This document shows, in pieces, positions 6,405 through 14,629 of a DNA stretch of 64,000 nucleotides (position 1 is the stretch's first letter; the number at the start of each line of letters is the position of its first letter). Both the position numbers and the translations under genes were made by a program. The stretch lies in assembly GCF_023806635.1 (NCBI RefSeq), contig NZ_JAMTDQ010000057.1, positions 1 to 64,000 of the forward strand, given 5' to 3'. Below the pieces are notes generated by a model. It was not told the origin of the DNA. It was given only the letters and a program-made list of their open reading frames with translations, and ran no database searches. Source of the DNA: Accumulibacter sp. (GTDB taxonomy: Bacteria > Pseudomonadota > Gammaproteobacteria > Burkholderiales > Rhodocyclaceae).

Positions 6405-6709
6405 GGTGACAGTATATGAAATTCCTTCCAGAGACCGACCCGCTCAGCAAGCGCTTCGAGCGGAGTCTGCGGATGGATTACCTGGCTCAGGCGCGCCTCG
6501 TCGTCAAAGACGCGCCGGGCCACTTCCATGGCGACCAGCCCGCGCGAGGTCGCCGTCGCTTCGTGGCGAAGAGGTTGGTAAGCAGCGTCCGGCCCGGCGT
6601 TTTGCCGAGGTCGTCGGTATTCGGCTTGCATGCCAGCCCACGGACGGCAACATGGCGTCCGTTGAGTCGCCGAAGCATGCCCTCCGTGCAAGAACGGCAT
6701 ACCGTCACC
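6405..6709. mobile_element. GGTGACAG-bounded element U5 (305 bp)
   Basis: Left end GGTGACAGTATATGAAATTC; right end GGCATACCGTCACC. The minus strand gives RLNGRHVAVRGLACKPNTDD, LLTNLFAT, then in another frame LVAMEVARRVFDDEARL and [16 protein letters not shown]. Joined together these match the C-terminal domain of UDP-glucose 6-dehydrogenase. The frameshift sits at the same place as in U1, U6, U9 and U10. Confidence 0.8.
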
Positions 6710-7050
6710 GCTTCCCCGAAGCCGCGCGACAGCTCGACGGACTTCGGCAGGCGCAACACGCTTCTCTATCCGGATGATGCGGCCGACCGTGTTGGACTCT
6801 GCAGCCAGTTCACGGTCGCTGCTGGCGAACTGACGCGGCGTTCGAGCGGGTCAGGCCTGGAGGACAGGTCGGGCTTGTCCCGGTACGAGGCGCGTCAGGA
6901 CACCGGTGCCAAGTGGCTCTTTGACAACCTCGGCTGCAGTCGTTGCCGATGCGTGCGTCGCAACTTCTGATTCTCGTACCGAGTCCATGGAGCGTGCGGC
7001 AGGCAGGCCATCCTGCCTGGTCAGCCGCAGTCAGGGTGCGATCAGCGGCC
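6710..7050. other. No recognisable gene
   Basis: Between U5 and the vapC pseudogene, several 60-100 codon frames are open on both strands, but none has family-like motifs. A stretch near 6,740-6,800 (minus, NTVGRIIRIEKRVLRLPKS) has a plausible protein texture and may be a remnant of another small gene. Confidence 0.4.
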
Positions 7051-7443
7051 TCAACGGAGCAGATGCCCGGCGAGTTCGGCATCCAGGGGAAACCTGTCAT
7101 CCATGGAAATGAGTGTCGCTTCGTGCGTCAGTGCCGTCGCGACAATCAGTCGATCCTGCGGGTCGCGATGATGTTCGGCAAGCTGAACGGCAAGGCGGGC
7201 AACGCGTGGGGTGATCGGCAGCAGCCGGATGCCCGAACCATCGAGCGCTTTCTCGAACCACTCCTCTTCTGCACAGGGCAGGCCGATTCGGCCATGGTGT
7301 GCCGACCAGGCGACTTCGAAGCAGGAAATGGCCGAAACACCGACCGGCTCAGCACTTTCGATACGCTCGGTCTACGCCGATTGGAGGCGCATTTGATCCT
7401 CATCGATCCACCAAAGCCAGATGTGCGTGTCGAGAACGATCAT
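7051..7443 (-). pseudogene. vapC: VapC-type PIN toxin with in-frame amber stop
   Basis: The frame from 7,443 reads MIVLDTHIWLWWIDEDQMRL QSA, then TAG at codon 25, then continues open for about 105 codons: TERIESAEPVGVSAISCFEV, WFEKALDGSGIRLLPITPRV, EHHRDPQDRLIVATALTHEA and MDDRFPLDAELAGHLL. This is the LDTHxxLWW class of PIN toxins, with the HRDPxDR motif present. One nonsense change (TAG near 7,373) is the only defect seen. The ATG overlaps the antitoxin stop (ATGA). Confidence 0.85.
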
Positions 7444-7658
7444 CCAGGCAGCTCCCAGTCGCTTTCGGGAACGCTACCGAGAATATCGCCATGGATTTGA
7501 ACTCGGCCGGCAATGTGCGGGTGGGGACTCCGACCGACCGCAACCGCTTCATCGGCGGCGAGGACAATGATTTCGACGCGGCGGTTATTGAAGGCATCGG
7601 GCAGTTCAATCAGCACATGCCGATCCTTGACCTGCTCAAACAGTCGTTCCACTTGCAT
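7440..7658 (-). CDS. Antitoxin paired with LDTHIWLWW-type VapC
   Basis: This 72-residue protein starts MQVERLFEQVKDRHVLIELP with a GGAG ribosome site about 8 bases upstream; a longer frame begins at 7,685 but reaches the border of element U6. The stretch RHVLIELPDAFNNRRVEIIV resembles the small beta-rich antitoxins that precede this toxin class. It is intact, but its toxin carries a stop codon, so it may be an orphan. Confidence 0.7.
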   Translation of the reverse strand: MQVERLFEQVKDRHVLIELPDAFNNRRVEIIVLAADEAVAVGRSPHPHIAGRVQIHGDILGSVPESDWELPG

Positions 7659-7688
7659 GTGATGCTCTCCAAACTCCACCGACATAGA

Positions 7689-7993
7689 GGTGACAGTACA
7701 TGGAATTCATTCCAGAGACCAACCCGCTCACCAAGCGCTTCGAGCGGAGTCTGCGAATGGATCACCTGGGTCTGGCACGCCTCGTCGCCGAAGACGCGCC
7801 GGGCCGCTTCCAGGGCGACCGGCGCCTGCGCGGTCGCCGTCGCCCCGTGGCGAGAAGGTTGGTAAACAGTGTCCGGCCCGGCGCTTTGCCGAGGTCGTCG
7901 GTGTTCGGCTTGAATGCCAGCCCCCGGACGGCAACATGGCGTCCGTTGAGTCGTCGCAGCAGGCCCTCCAGGCAACAACAGCATACCCTTACC
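7689..7993. mobile_element. GGTGACAG-bounded element U6 (305 bp)
   Basis: Left end GGTGACAGTACATGGAATTC; right end CATACCCTTACCG is decayed. Same interior as U1 with about 95% identity: LVNLF region, then VALEAARRVFGDEA and TPLEALGERVGLWNEF on the minus strand. It starts the second copy of the 1.17-kb composite block. Confidence 0.75.
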
Positions 7994-8068
7994 GCTTATC
8001 GAGGTTTTCGGGCGCCCAAGCATCCAGTTGCTCCACCGTCGCCGCCACAAGCCGTCGGTGTGCCTACT

Positions 8069-8469
8069 CCGGCAGCGGCCCGAGACGGTGCTCGAACTGG
8101 CGTCTACTGCGGCCCTGCTCCGGTCCGTGCCTTGCAGGCCGGCGATTGCCCGCCGTCCTTCCGGCGTCTGCCAGCGCGCGCTCGCGGGCACGCTACCGCC
8201 ATGCCCGAATGCGCTGGCATCCAGCAGACTGGTCGTCCTTCGTTCCGTGCACAGCGACCGTGACGGGTCGCGGTTCGCTTCGAAAGGGCTCGCAGCGCGC
8301 GGCCCTTGCGGGGAACCGCCGTTCGCGCCCGAATGGCCGGTCGCGCCTGGTCAACGCCAAGCCACACGGCGAGCGCACCGACGTGCGACTGCCCCGGGAT
8401 GATCCCAGTGCCCGGTCCGGTGGCGTGTGAATTGCTTCACGGTTGCCGCAGCCCTGCACTGCCAAAAAA
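8069..8469. repeat. 401-bp repeat C, copy 2
   Basis: Near-identical to 1,591-1,991 and 11,302-11,702. It lies between U6 and U7. Confidence 0.8.
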
Positions 8470-8744
8470 GGGGACGGTATATGTATTCATTTCAGAGACC
8501 AGCACTCTCCGGTCGGTTCGAGCGCAGTCTGCGGACGCCTCACGCGGATCGCCACTGCCTCCATGGCGACCGATTCGCACGCGGTCGCCCCGCAGTGCGG
8601 AGGGGTCGGCGAGCAGCCTCCGGCTCGGCACTTCAGGCCGGTCGCCGGTGTTCGGCTCGAACGCCAACGTCCAGGCGGCAACATGGCGTCCCTCGAGGTT
8701 GCCAAAGCATCGTCCGTTCCACGGACGAAAAGCATACAGTCACC
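8470..8744. mobile_element. GGTGACAG-bounded element U7 (275 bp)
   Basis: Left end GGGGACGGTATATGTATTC; right end AGCATACAGTCACC. Minus-strand remnant AFEPNTGDRPEVPSRRLLAD, a decayed LAFKPNTDD motif. Same class as U2 and U11. Confidence 0.75.
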
Positions 8745-8863
8745 GTTGCCACGCAGCACTTGCGGATCCTGGCCGTGCGGCTCGATGATCAGTCGCACTT
8801 GATGGCCATGGCACCGTCCTCGTTGTGAGGACAGAGCACGGGATTACCCTCGCCGGGCCCGCT
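8745..8863. repeat. 119-bp extension of the composite repeat, copy 2
   Basis: Same as 2,267-2,385 with one or two changes. It ends at CGGGCCCGCTG, where U8 follows within 10 bp. Confidence 0.7.
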
Positions 8864-8873
8864 GTGTAATAAA

Positions 8874-9142
8874 GGTGACAGTATATGAATTCATTCGACA
8901 GACCAACCCGTTCACCAAGCGCTTCGAGCGGAGTCCGCGGATGGCCAACCTGGATCAGAAACGCCTCGTCGCCGAAGACGCGTTGGGCCGCTTCCGTGGC
9001 GAAAAGGTTGGTAAGCAGCGTCCGGCCCGGCGCCTTGCACAGGTCGTCCGTGTTCGGCTTGAACGCGTGTCCCCAGACGGCAACATGGCGCCCGTTGAGT
9101 CGCCGAAGCATGCCTGCCACGCAAGAATAGTATACTGTCACC
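8874..9142. mobile_element. GGTGACAG-bounded element U8 (269 bp), frame-restored
   Basis: Left end GGTGACAGTATATGAATTC; right end GTATACTGTCACC, the best-preserved inverted pair in the window. Compared with the 305-bp class it lacks 36 bp, and this removes the frameshift. The minus strand is therefore open through LRRLNGRHVAVWGHAFKPNT, DDLCKAPGRTLLTNLFATEA, AQRVFGDEAF and TPLEALGERVGLSNEF, a clear UDP-glucose dehydrogenase C-terminal domain of about 85 residues. Confidence 0.85.
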
Positions 9143-9263
9143 GTTTCTCGCAGTCAGCCAGGTGCGCTTCGTCGATGCTCCCTTCTTCGCGTACAGCCAC
9201 CCGTCGCGCCGCCGCATGCGCCAGACCACGCCGGCTTCGCTTTCGCGAAGGTCGTCCGTGACG

Positions 9264-10307
9264 TCAGTGATCCTTGAAGACCTCTTCCAGCGTCGTGGCG
9301 TCCAGGATGTTCTCGGCCCATTGCTCCAGTTCTTCGACGGTGGCGGCGTTCAGCCGAGCCAGTGTCTCCGCGCTGGGCGGGCCGAAGCGGCGCGTGAGTT
9401 GGCGTTCGAGGAGCGCAGACTCCCCTTGCCGAATGCCTTGCTGCATTCCTTGCCGAATGCCTTGCTGCATTCCTTGCCGCATGCCTTGCTGCATGCCTTG
9501 CTGCATTCCTTGCTGCATGCCTTGCTGCATGCCTTTCTCAATGCCGATACGTTCTACCGAGGTGATGTAGGGCATGGCTCGGTTCCTCTCCAGTTGTTCG
9601 ATGTCTTGCCAGAGTTGATTCTGCAGCTCTTTGGGCACTTGCATCATCCAGTCGATGACGCTGAACAGGTCAATGATGCGTTGCTTGTCCCAGTTGCGTT
9701 CGTAGAGCAGTTTGGCCAGCCGCCATTTTGCAGCAAGCCTTTGCCCGTCGTCGCCCTTGGTTTGCTGGGTTAGCAGGTGAGCGGCAGTAACCAGGGCGAA
9801 AGGGTTGGGGTCGACCAGCAGCGCCTGGGCTTGCGGCTGGTAGTCGAGCAGCTTTGCCGCGGGAAAATCGAGGTAGTGCCGGCAACCGAAGAGTTCATAT
9901 CCATAGCTTTGCGGCTTCCAGCGTGGACGGTCGTCGGCAAGAACGGCGAGGCTGGCGATGGGGCGTCGGTATTTGTCGTAGAGACGGTAGTTGTACGTAA
10001 AGAGACGCTCGGCGAAGTCGCCGGCTGGGTCGCCCTGCACTTCGACGTGGACGTACACCCAGTGTTCGCCGCCGTCGTGGGTGGCGACCTGGACGAGTTT
10101 GTCGAGGAGCCGCTTGCCGAGTTCGGCATCTCTGACGATCTGGGCGAGTTCCTGATCAAGGAAGGTGTAGCCGCGGTTCCAGTCGATCTGCCGATGCGCG
10201 TCTGGAAAGTAGAACGCGATGAACTCGGGAAAGTAGCGCGTGACGGCGTCTTTCCAGGGAGTGTCGTAGTCGTCGTTGGCGACGGCGGGCTCGAGGGGCG
10301 GGTTCAT
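9264..10307 (-). CDS. Rpn-family PD-(D/E)XK nuclease / putative transposase, copy 1
   Basis: This 347-residue protein starts MNPPLEPAVANDDYDTPWKD. The core at residues 15-230 has the PD-(D/E)XK features of the Rpn (recombination-promoting nuclease, YhgA-like) family, including VYVHVEVQGD with the E-x-Q catalytic pair. A low-complexity linker of nine MQQG-type units follows. The last 60 residues (ALLERQLTRRFG to LEEVFKDH) form a DUF4351 domain. Rpn proteins are linked to recA-independent recombination and phage defence. It is nearly identical to the gene at 13,407-14,390 and a paralogue of 12,054-13,022. Degenerate GGTGACAG-type ends lie on both sides. Confidence 0.85.
   Translation of the reverse strand: MNPPLEPAVANDDYDTPWKDAVTRYFPEFIAFYFPDAHRQIDWNRGYTFLDQELAQIVRDAELGKRLLDKLVQVATHDGGEHWVYVHVEVQGDPAGDFAERLFTYNYRLYDKYRRPIASLAVLADDRPRWKPQSYGYELFGCRHYLDFPAAKLLDYQPQAQALLVDPNPFALVTAAHLLTQQTKGDDGQRLAAKWRLAKLLYERNWDKQRIIDLFSVIDWMMQVPKELQNQLWQDIEQLERNRAMPYITSVERIGIEKGMQQGMQQGMQQGMQQGMRQGMQQGIRQGMQQGIRQGESALLERQLTRRFGPPSAETLARLNAATVEELEQWAENILDATTLEEVFKDH
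9424..9537. repeat. In-frame 12-bp VNTR in rpn copy 1
   Basis: Nine tandem 12-bp units encode MQQG with MRQG and IRQG variants. The sister gene at 13,407-14,390 has four units at the same place. The linker separates the nuclease core from DUF4351. Confidence 0.85.
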
Positions 10308-10316
10308 CGTGCGGAA

Positions 10317-10340
10317 AGGGGGGAGAGGATATGCATTTCC
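10317..10340. repeat. Degenerate element end upstream of rpn copy 1
   Basis: GGGGGGAGAGGATATGCATTTCC resembles GGGGACAGTATATGAATTTCC. An equivalent GGGGGGACAGGATATGAACTTCC lies upstream of the third rpn gene at about 14,400. Confidence 0.5.
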
Positions 10341-10352
10341 TCTGAGAATAGA

Positions 10353-10657
10353 GGTGACAGTATATGCAATTCATTCCAGAGACCAACCCGCTCACCAAGC
10401 GCTTCGAGCGGAGTCTGCGGATGGATCACCTGGATCAGGCGCACCTCGTCGCCGAAGACGCGCCGGGCCGCTGCCGTGGCGACCAGCGCGTGCGCGGCCG
10501 CCGTCGCCCCATGGCGAAAAGGTTGGTAAGCAGCGTCCGGCCCGGCGCTTTGAACAGGTCGTCGGTGTTCGGGTTGAACGCTAGTCCCCGGACGACAACA
10601 TGGCGTATGTTGAGTCGCCGAAGCATGCCCTCCACGCAAGAATAGTTTGCTGTCACC
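10353..10657. mobile_element. GGTGACAG-bounded element U9 (305 bp)
   Basis: Left end GGTGACAGTATATGCAATTC; right end TAGTTTGCTGTCACC. Minus strand: LRRLNIRHVVVRGLAFNPNT, DDLFKAPGRTLLTNLFA, then in a second frame RHGATAAAHALVATAAARRV and TPLEALGERVGLWNEL. It is about 98% identical to U10, and the next 33 bp after both elements are identical too. Confidence 0.85.
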
Positions 10658-10691
10658 GTTTCTCGGCGTGGTGGGGAGTGAACGGTTACCG

Positions 10692-10816
10692 GTGATGACC
10701 TGGACGCTGATCACCGGCCGGCGCCGGAGGATCTCAAAGCAGCACTGGCGCTTGTCGGAGTCTTCGTCCAACGAGTAAACGACAATATTGGTATCAGCGA
10801 AGAACCTTGCGGTCAT
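10692..10816 (-). pseudogene. PIN toxin N-terminal fragment, second copy
   Basis: Same start as the fragment at 371-468 (MTARFFADTNIVVYSLDEDS), continuing a little further to RRRPVISVQVI before similarity is lost at the sequence following U9. Missing the C-terminal two thirds. Confidence 0.7.
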
Positions 10817-10958
10817 AGCACTCGTCCCGATGGTATTGTCCCGACCAAGCGCACGCGTGCTTCACAAATTCCGCCCAATCTGCCGCCTCGTCGCCCTCGG
10901 CGGACTCAGCCGTCCGGTGTTTGGACTTCAGGTAACCCACAAAGTCGAGCACTTCACG
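10719..10958. repeat. 240-bp exact repeat, copy 2
   Basis: Identical by eye to 371-610. It ends at CACTTCACG, immediately followed by the AATAGA that precedes U10. Confidence 0.85.
10794..10958 (-). pseudogene. Antitoxin fragment, second copy
   Basis: The C-terminal 54 codons of the antitoxin at 446-667 (REVLDFVGYLKSKHR onward) with the N-terminus replaced by U10. It cannot be expressed from its own start. Confidence 0.7.
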
Positions 10959-10964
10959 AATAGA

Positions 10965-11269
10965 GGTGACAGTATATGAAATTCATTCCAGAGACCAACG
11001 CGCTCACCAAGCGCTTCGAGCGGAGTCTGCGGATGGATCACCGGGATCAGGCGCACCTCGTCGCCGAAGACGCGCCGGGCCGCTGCCGTGGCGACCAGCG
11101 CGTGCGCGGCCGCCGTCGCCCCATGGCGAAAAGGTTGGTAAGCAGCGTCCGGCCCGGCGCTTTGAACAGGTCGTCGGTGTTCGGGTTGAACGCTAGTCCC
11201 CGGACGACAACATGGCGTATGTTGAGTCGCCGAAGCATGCCCTCCACGCAAGAATAGTTTGCTGTCACC
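10965..11269. mobile_element. GGTGACAG-bounded element U10 (305 bp)
   Basis: Left end GGTGACAGTATATGAAATTC; right end TAGTTTGCTGTCACC. Differs from U9 at only a few bases. It truncates the antitoxin fragment on its left. The 33-bp right flank is the same as that of U9, so one was copied together with its flank. Confidence 0.85.
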
Positions 11270-11301
11270 GTTTCTCGGCGTGGTGGGGAGTGAACGGTTA
11301 C

Positions 11302-11702
11302 CCGGCAGCGGCCCGAGACGGTGCTCGAACTGGCGTCTACTACGGCTCTGCTCCGGTCCGTGCCTTGCAGGCCGGCGATTGCCTGCCGTCCTCCCGGCGT
11401 CTGCCAGCGCGCGCTCGCGGGCACGCTACCGCCATGCCCGAATGCGCTGGCATCCAGCAGACTGGTCGTCCTTCGTTCCGTGCACAGCGACCGTGACGGG
11501 TCGCGGTTCGCTTCGAAAGGGCTCGCAGCGCGCGGCCCTTGCGGGGAACCGCCGTTCGCGCCCGAATGGCCGGTCGCGCCTGGTCAACGCCAAGCCACAC
11601 GGCGAGCGCACCGACGTGCGACTGCCCCGGGATGATCCCAGTGCCCGGTCCGGTGGCGTGTGAATTGCTTCACGGTTGCCGCAGCCCTGCACTGCCAAAA
11701 AA
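11302..11702. repeat. 401-bp repeat C, copy 3
   Basis: Third copy of repeat C, here joined to the U9/U10-type right flank instead of the 75-bp spacer seen in copies 1 and 2. Confidence 0.8.
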
Positions 11703-11977
11703 GGGGACGGTATATGAATTCATTTCAGAGACCCGCACTCTCCGATCGGTTCGAGCGCAGTCTGCGGGTGCCTCACGCGAATCGCCACTGCCTCCAAGGC
11801 GACCGATTGGCACGCGGTCGCCCCGCAGTGCGAAGGGGTCGGCGAGCAGCCTCCAGCTCGGCACTTCAGGCCGGTCGCCGGTGTTGGGCTTGAACGCCAA
11901 CGTCCAGGCGGCAACATGGCGTCTATCGAGGTTGCCAAAGCATCGTCCGTTCCCCGGACGAAAGGTATACCGTCACC
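11703..11977. mobile_element. GGTGACAG-bounded element U11 (275 bp)
   Basis: Left end GGGGACGGTATATGAATTC; right end GGTATACCGTCACC. Minus remnants AFKPNTGDRPEVPSWRLLAD and, in another frame, VALEAVAIRVRHPQTALEPI. It ends 76 bp from the stop of the second rpn gene. Confidence 0.75.
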
Positions 11978-12053
11978 GTTTCTCGAAGTCTTGACGTGGC
12001 CCTGCGACGTCGCAGCACGATGGGGTGTGCTGGATGGGGTGTGCTGCTTCTTG

Positions 12054-13022
12054 CTACTGCGGGCGCTGATCGAAGACTTCGTCCAGGGACTCGGCATCGA
12101 GCACCTTGATCGCCCATTCTTCCAGTTGATCGACATCGGCGGTGCTCAGCCGAACCTGGACCGCATCGGGGAGCGCGCCAAAGCGACGCGCGAGCAGGCG
12201 TTTAAGGAGGGCAGCCTCACCTTCCTGCCGGCCTTCCTGCCGGCCTTCCTGGCGGCCTCTCTCGACTCCGAAGCGTTCTGCAGAAGTGACGTAAGGCATG
12301 ATGACCCTCCTTTCCAGTGTGTAGACTTCCTGCAGCAGTCGTTGCTCCAGATCTGTCGGCAGCCGCATCAGCCAGTCGATGACCGCGAACAGATCGATGA
12401 TGCGCTGCCTGTCCCAATTGCGCTCGTAGAGCAGCTTGGCCAGCCGCCATTTTGCCGCATAGCGCTGTTCCGGGTCACCCTTGGTGCGCCGGGTAAGAAG
12501 GTGAGCAGCGGTGACCAGTGCGAAGGGGTTGGAGTCTTCAAGCAGGGGCTCGCTCTGGTTGGCGTAGTCGAGGAGCTTGACCACGGGAAAGCGGATGCCG
12601 ACCTCGCAGCCGAACAGTTGATAGCCAAACCCGTCCGGCTTCCAGTTTTCGCGTTCGTCGGCCAGCACGGCCAGACTGGCAACCGGACGACGGTAGCGGT
12701 CGTAGAGGCGGTAGTTGTAGGTGAACAGGCGCTCTGGAAAGTCGGCATCCTGCTGGCCCTGGACTTCGACGTGGATGTAGACCCATTGCTCACCTCCGGC
12801 GCGCGTCGCGACCTGCACCAGACAGTCAACCAGACGCTTGCCCAGTTGGGCGTCCTGCACCACCTGGGCGAGTTCCTGTTCGAGGAAAGTGTGCGGCAGT
12901 TGCCAGTCGATCTCGGCGTGGGCACGGGGGAAGTAGAAGGCCATGAACTCCGGGAAGTAGCGTGTCAGGGCTTCTTTCCACGGGGTGTCGTAGTCATCGC
13001 TGGGGAGAGTCGGCTCTTCCAT
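12054..13022 (-). CDS. Rpn-family PD-(D/E)XK nuclease / putative transposase, copy 2
   Basis: This 322-residue protein starts MEEPTLPSDDYDTPWKEALT. It has the same architecture as its neighbours: nuclease core with VYIHVEVQGQ, a short linker (three RQEG units instead of MQQG), and a C-terminal DUF4351 (ALLKRLLARRFGALPDAVQV). It is about 65-70% identical to the other two copies, so it diverged long before they duplicated. The linker has the same repeat phase but a different sequence, suggesting independent expansion. Confidence 0.85.
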   Translation of the reverse strand: MEEPTLPSDDYDTPWKEALTRYFPEFMAFYFPRAHAEIDWQLPHTFLEQELAQVVQDAQLGKRLVDCLVQVATRAGGEQWVYIHVEVQGQQDADFPERLFTYNYRLYDRYRRPVASLAVLADERENWKPDGFGYQLFGCEVGIRFPVVKLLDYANQSEPLLEDSNPFALVTAAHLLTRRTKGDPEQRYAAKWRLAKLLYERNWDRQRIIDLFAVIDWLMRLPTDLEQRLLQEVYTLERRVIMPYVTSAERFGVERGRQEGRQEGRQEGEAALLKRLLARRFGALPDAVQVRLSTADVDQLEEWAIKVLDAESLDEVFDQRPQ

Positions 13023-13069
13023 GGGTCAGAGACAGGCGTGGCGAAGGTGATCGAGGTCGGTTCGCCAGC

Positions 13070-13402
13070 CGGCTGACTCACTCATGCGCCTCGTTCGCCC
13101 GAGGAATCCGGCTCCTACGGGAGGCTGGCGTGGCTCGGTGGCCCTTGGACCATCTCCTGGCGCGGCGCGAGGAGGGTCTTTTCCCGACTGGCTTCCCGCC
13201 GTTCCGGCAGGGGTCGCCACTTGAGCAAATGGACCAGAAGAACCGACATCCGGCTGGCAGGTGCGCGCTGTTCGCTCTTGCCCACGTCTTCGATTTCCTC
13301 CGTGAGGTGGTCGCTGTCGAGCGGTTCGAACCGTCAGGCACGAAGAAGGCTGGCCTACTCGTTTGCCCATGCCACGACATCGGTTTCGTACTTGGTGGTC
13401 AA
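13070..13402 (-). pseudogene. DUF29 family protein, degraded
   Basis: The minus strand reads TTKYETDVVAWANE, a TAG, ASLLRA, a TGA, then DSDHLTEEIEDVGKSEQRAP and SRMSVLLVHLLKW, matching the intact DUF29 protein at 3,234-3,671. The start codon has become TTG, and the C-terminal third is unrecognisable. It lies between two rpn genes. Confidence 0.8.
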
Positions 13403-13406
13403 ATGC

Positions 13407-14390
13407 TCACTGATCCTTGAAGACCTCTTCCAGCGTCGTGGCGCCCAGGATGTTCTCGGCCCATTGCTCCAGTTCTTCGACGGTGGCGGCCTGCAGCCGG
13501 GCCCGTGTCTCCGCGCTCGGCGGGCCGAAGCGGCGGCTGAGTTGGCGTTCGAGGAGCGCAGACTCCCCTTGCCGAATGCCTTGCTGCATGCCTTGCTCCA
13601 TGCCTTGCTGCATGCCTTTCTCAATGCCGATACGTTCTACCGAGGTGATGTAGGGCATGGCTCGGTTCCTCTCCAGTTGTTCGATGTCTTGCCAGAGTTG
13701 ATTCTGCAGCTCTTTGGGCACTTGCATCATCCAGTCGATGACGCTGAACAGGTCAATGATGCGTTGCTTGTCCCAGTTGCGTTCGTAGAGCAGTTTGGCC
13801 AGCCGCCATTTTGCAGCAAGCCTTTGCCCGTCGTCGCCCTTGGTTTGCTGGGTTAGCAGGTGAGCGGCAGTAACCAGGGCGAAAGGGTTGGGGTCGACCA
13901 GCAGGGCTTCGGCTTGCGGCTGGTAGTCGAGCAGCTTTACCGTGGGAAATTCGAGGTAGTGCCGGCAACCGAAGAGTTCATATCCATAGGTTTGCGGCTT
14001 CCAGTGTGGACGGTCGTCAGCAAGAACGGCGAGGCTGGCGATGGGGCGCCGGTATCTGTCGTAGAGACGGTAGTTGTAGGTGAAGAGGCGTTCGGCGAAG
14101 TCACCCTCCTGGCCACCTTGCACTTCGATGTGCACGTACACCCAGTGTTCGCCGCCGTCGTGGGTGGCGACCTGGACGAGTTTGTCGAGGAGCCGCTTGC
14201 CGAGTTCGGCATCTCTGACGATCTGGGCGAGTTCCTGATCAAGGAAGGTGTAGCCGCGGTTCCAGTCGATCTGCCGATGCGCGTCTGGAAAGTAGAACGC
14301 GATGAACTCGGGAAAGTAGCGCGTGACGGCGCCTTTCCAGGGAGTGTCGTAGTCGTCGTTGCCGACGGCGGTCTCGAGGGGCGGGTTCAT
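13407..14390 (-). CDS. Rpn-family PD-(D/E)XK nuclease / putative transposase, copy 3
   Basis: This 327-residue protein starts MNPPLETAVGNDDYDTPWKG. It is near-identical to copy 1 (9,264-10,307) at DNA level, except for fewer linker repeats (MQQG, MEQG, MQQG, IRQG) and scattered changes around the catalytic region (VYVHIEVQGGQ). The DUF4351 end is LEEVFKDQ. The upstream flank, including the degenerate element end near 14,400, is also shared with copy 1, so the duplicated unit was larger than the gene. Confidence 0.85.
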   Translation of the reverse strand: MNPPLETAVGNDDYDTPWKGAVTRYFPEFIAFYFPDAHRQIDWNRGYTFLDQELAQIVRDAELGKRLLDKLVQVATHDGGEHWVYVHIEVQGGQEGDFAERLFTYNYRLYDRYRRPIASLAVLADDRPHWKPQTYGYELFGCRHYLEFPTVKLLDYQPQAEALLVDPNPFALVTAAHLLTQQTKGDDGQRLAAKWRLAKLLYERNWDKQRIIDLFSVIDWMMQVPKELQNQLWQDIEQLERNRAMPYITSVERIGIEKGMQQGMEQGMQQGIRQGESALLERQLSRRFGPPSAETRARLQAATVEELEQWAENILGATTLEEVFKDQ

Positions 14391-14629
14391 CGTGCGGAAA
14401 GGGGGGACAGGATATGAACTTCCTCAAGAGAAGAGCACCTTGACGGCGCCCGCCGCCTGCTTGCCGTCCTTGTGCGTCATCGTGGGGCACCCGGAGGGCG
14501 AGAGCTTCAAATAAAGGTGACAGTATATGAAATACCTTTGGTGAGTTGCCGGTGCCGGAACGTGTCCCGCTGCTGCCTGACGATCTCACTGTCGCGCGCG
14601 GTGACGCAGGCATGGCCGCGCGCCACGGA
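14391..14629. other. Junction of small fragments with two element ends
   Basis: Contains GGGGGGACAGGATATGAACTTCC near 14,400 and GGTGACAGTATATGAAATAC at 14,516. Between them the minus strand reads GCPTMTHKDGKQAAGAVKVL with a stop, probably the last codons of an unidentified gene. No complete gene is present. Confidence 0.45.

Noticed and set aside
9424-9537. Tandem 12-bp units as a possible CRISPR array
   Set aside because: No spacers; the units are in frame and encode MQQG repeats. No CRISPR array or cas gene was found in the window.
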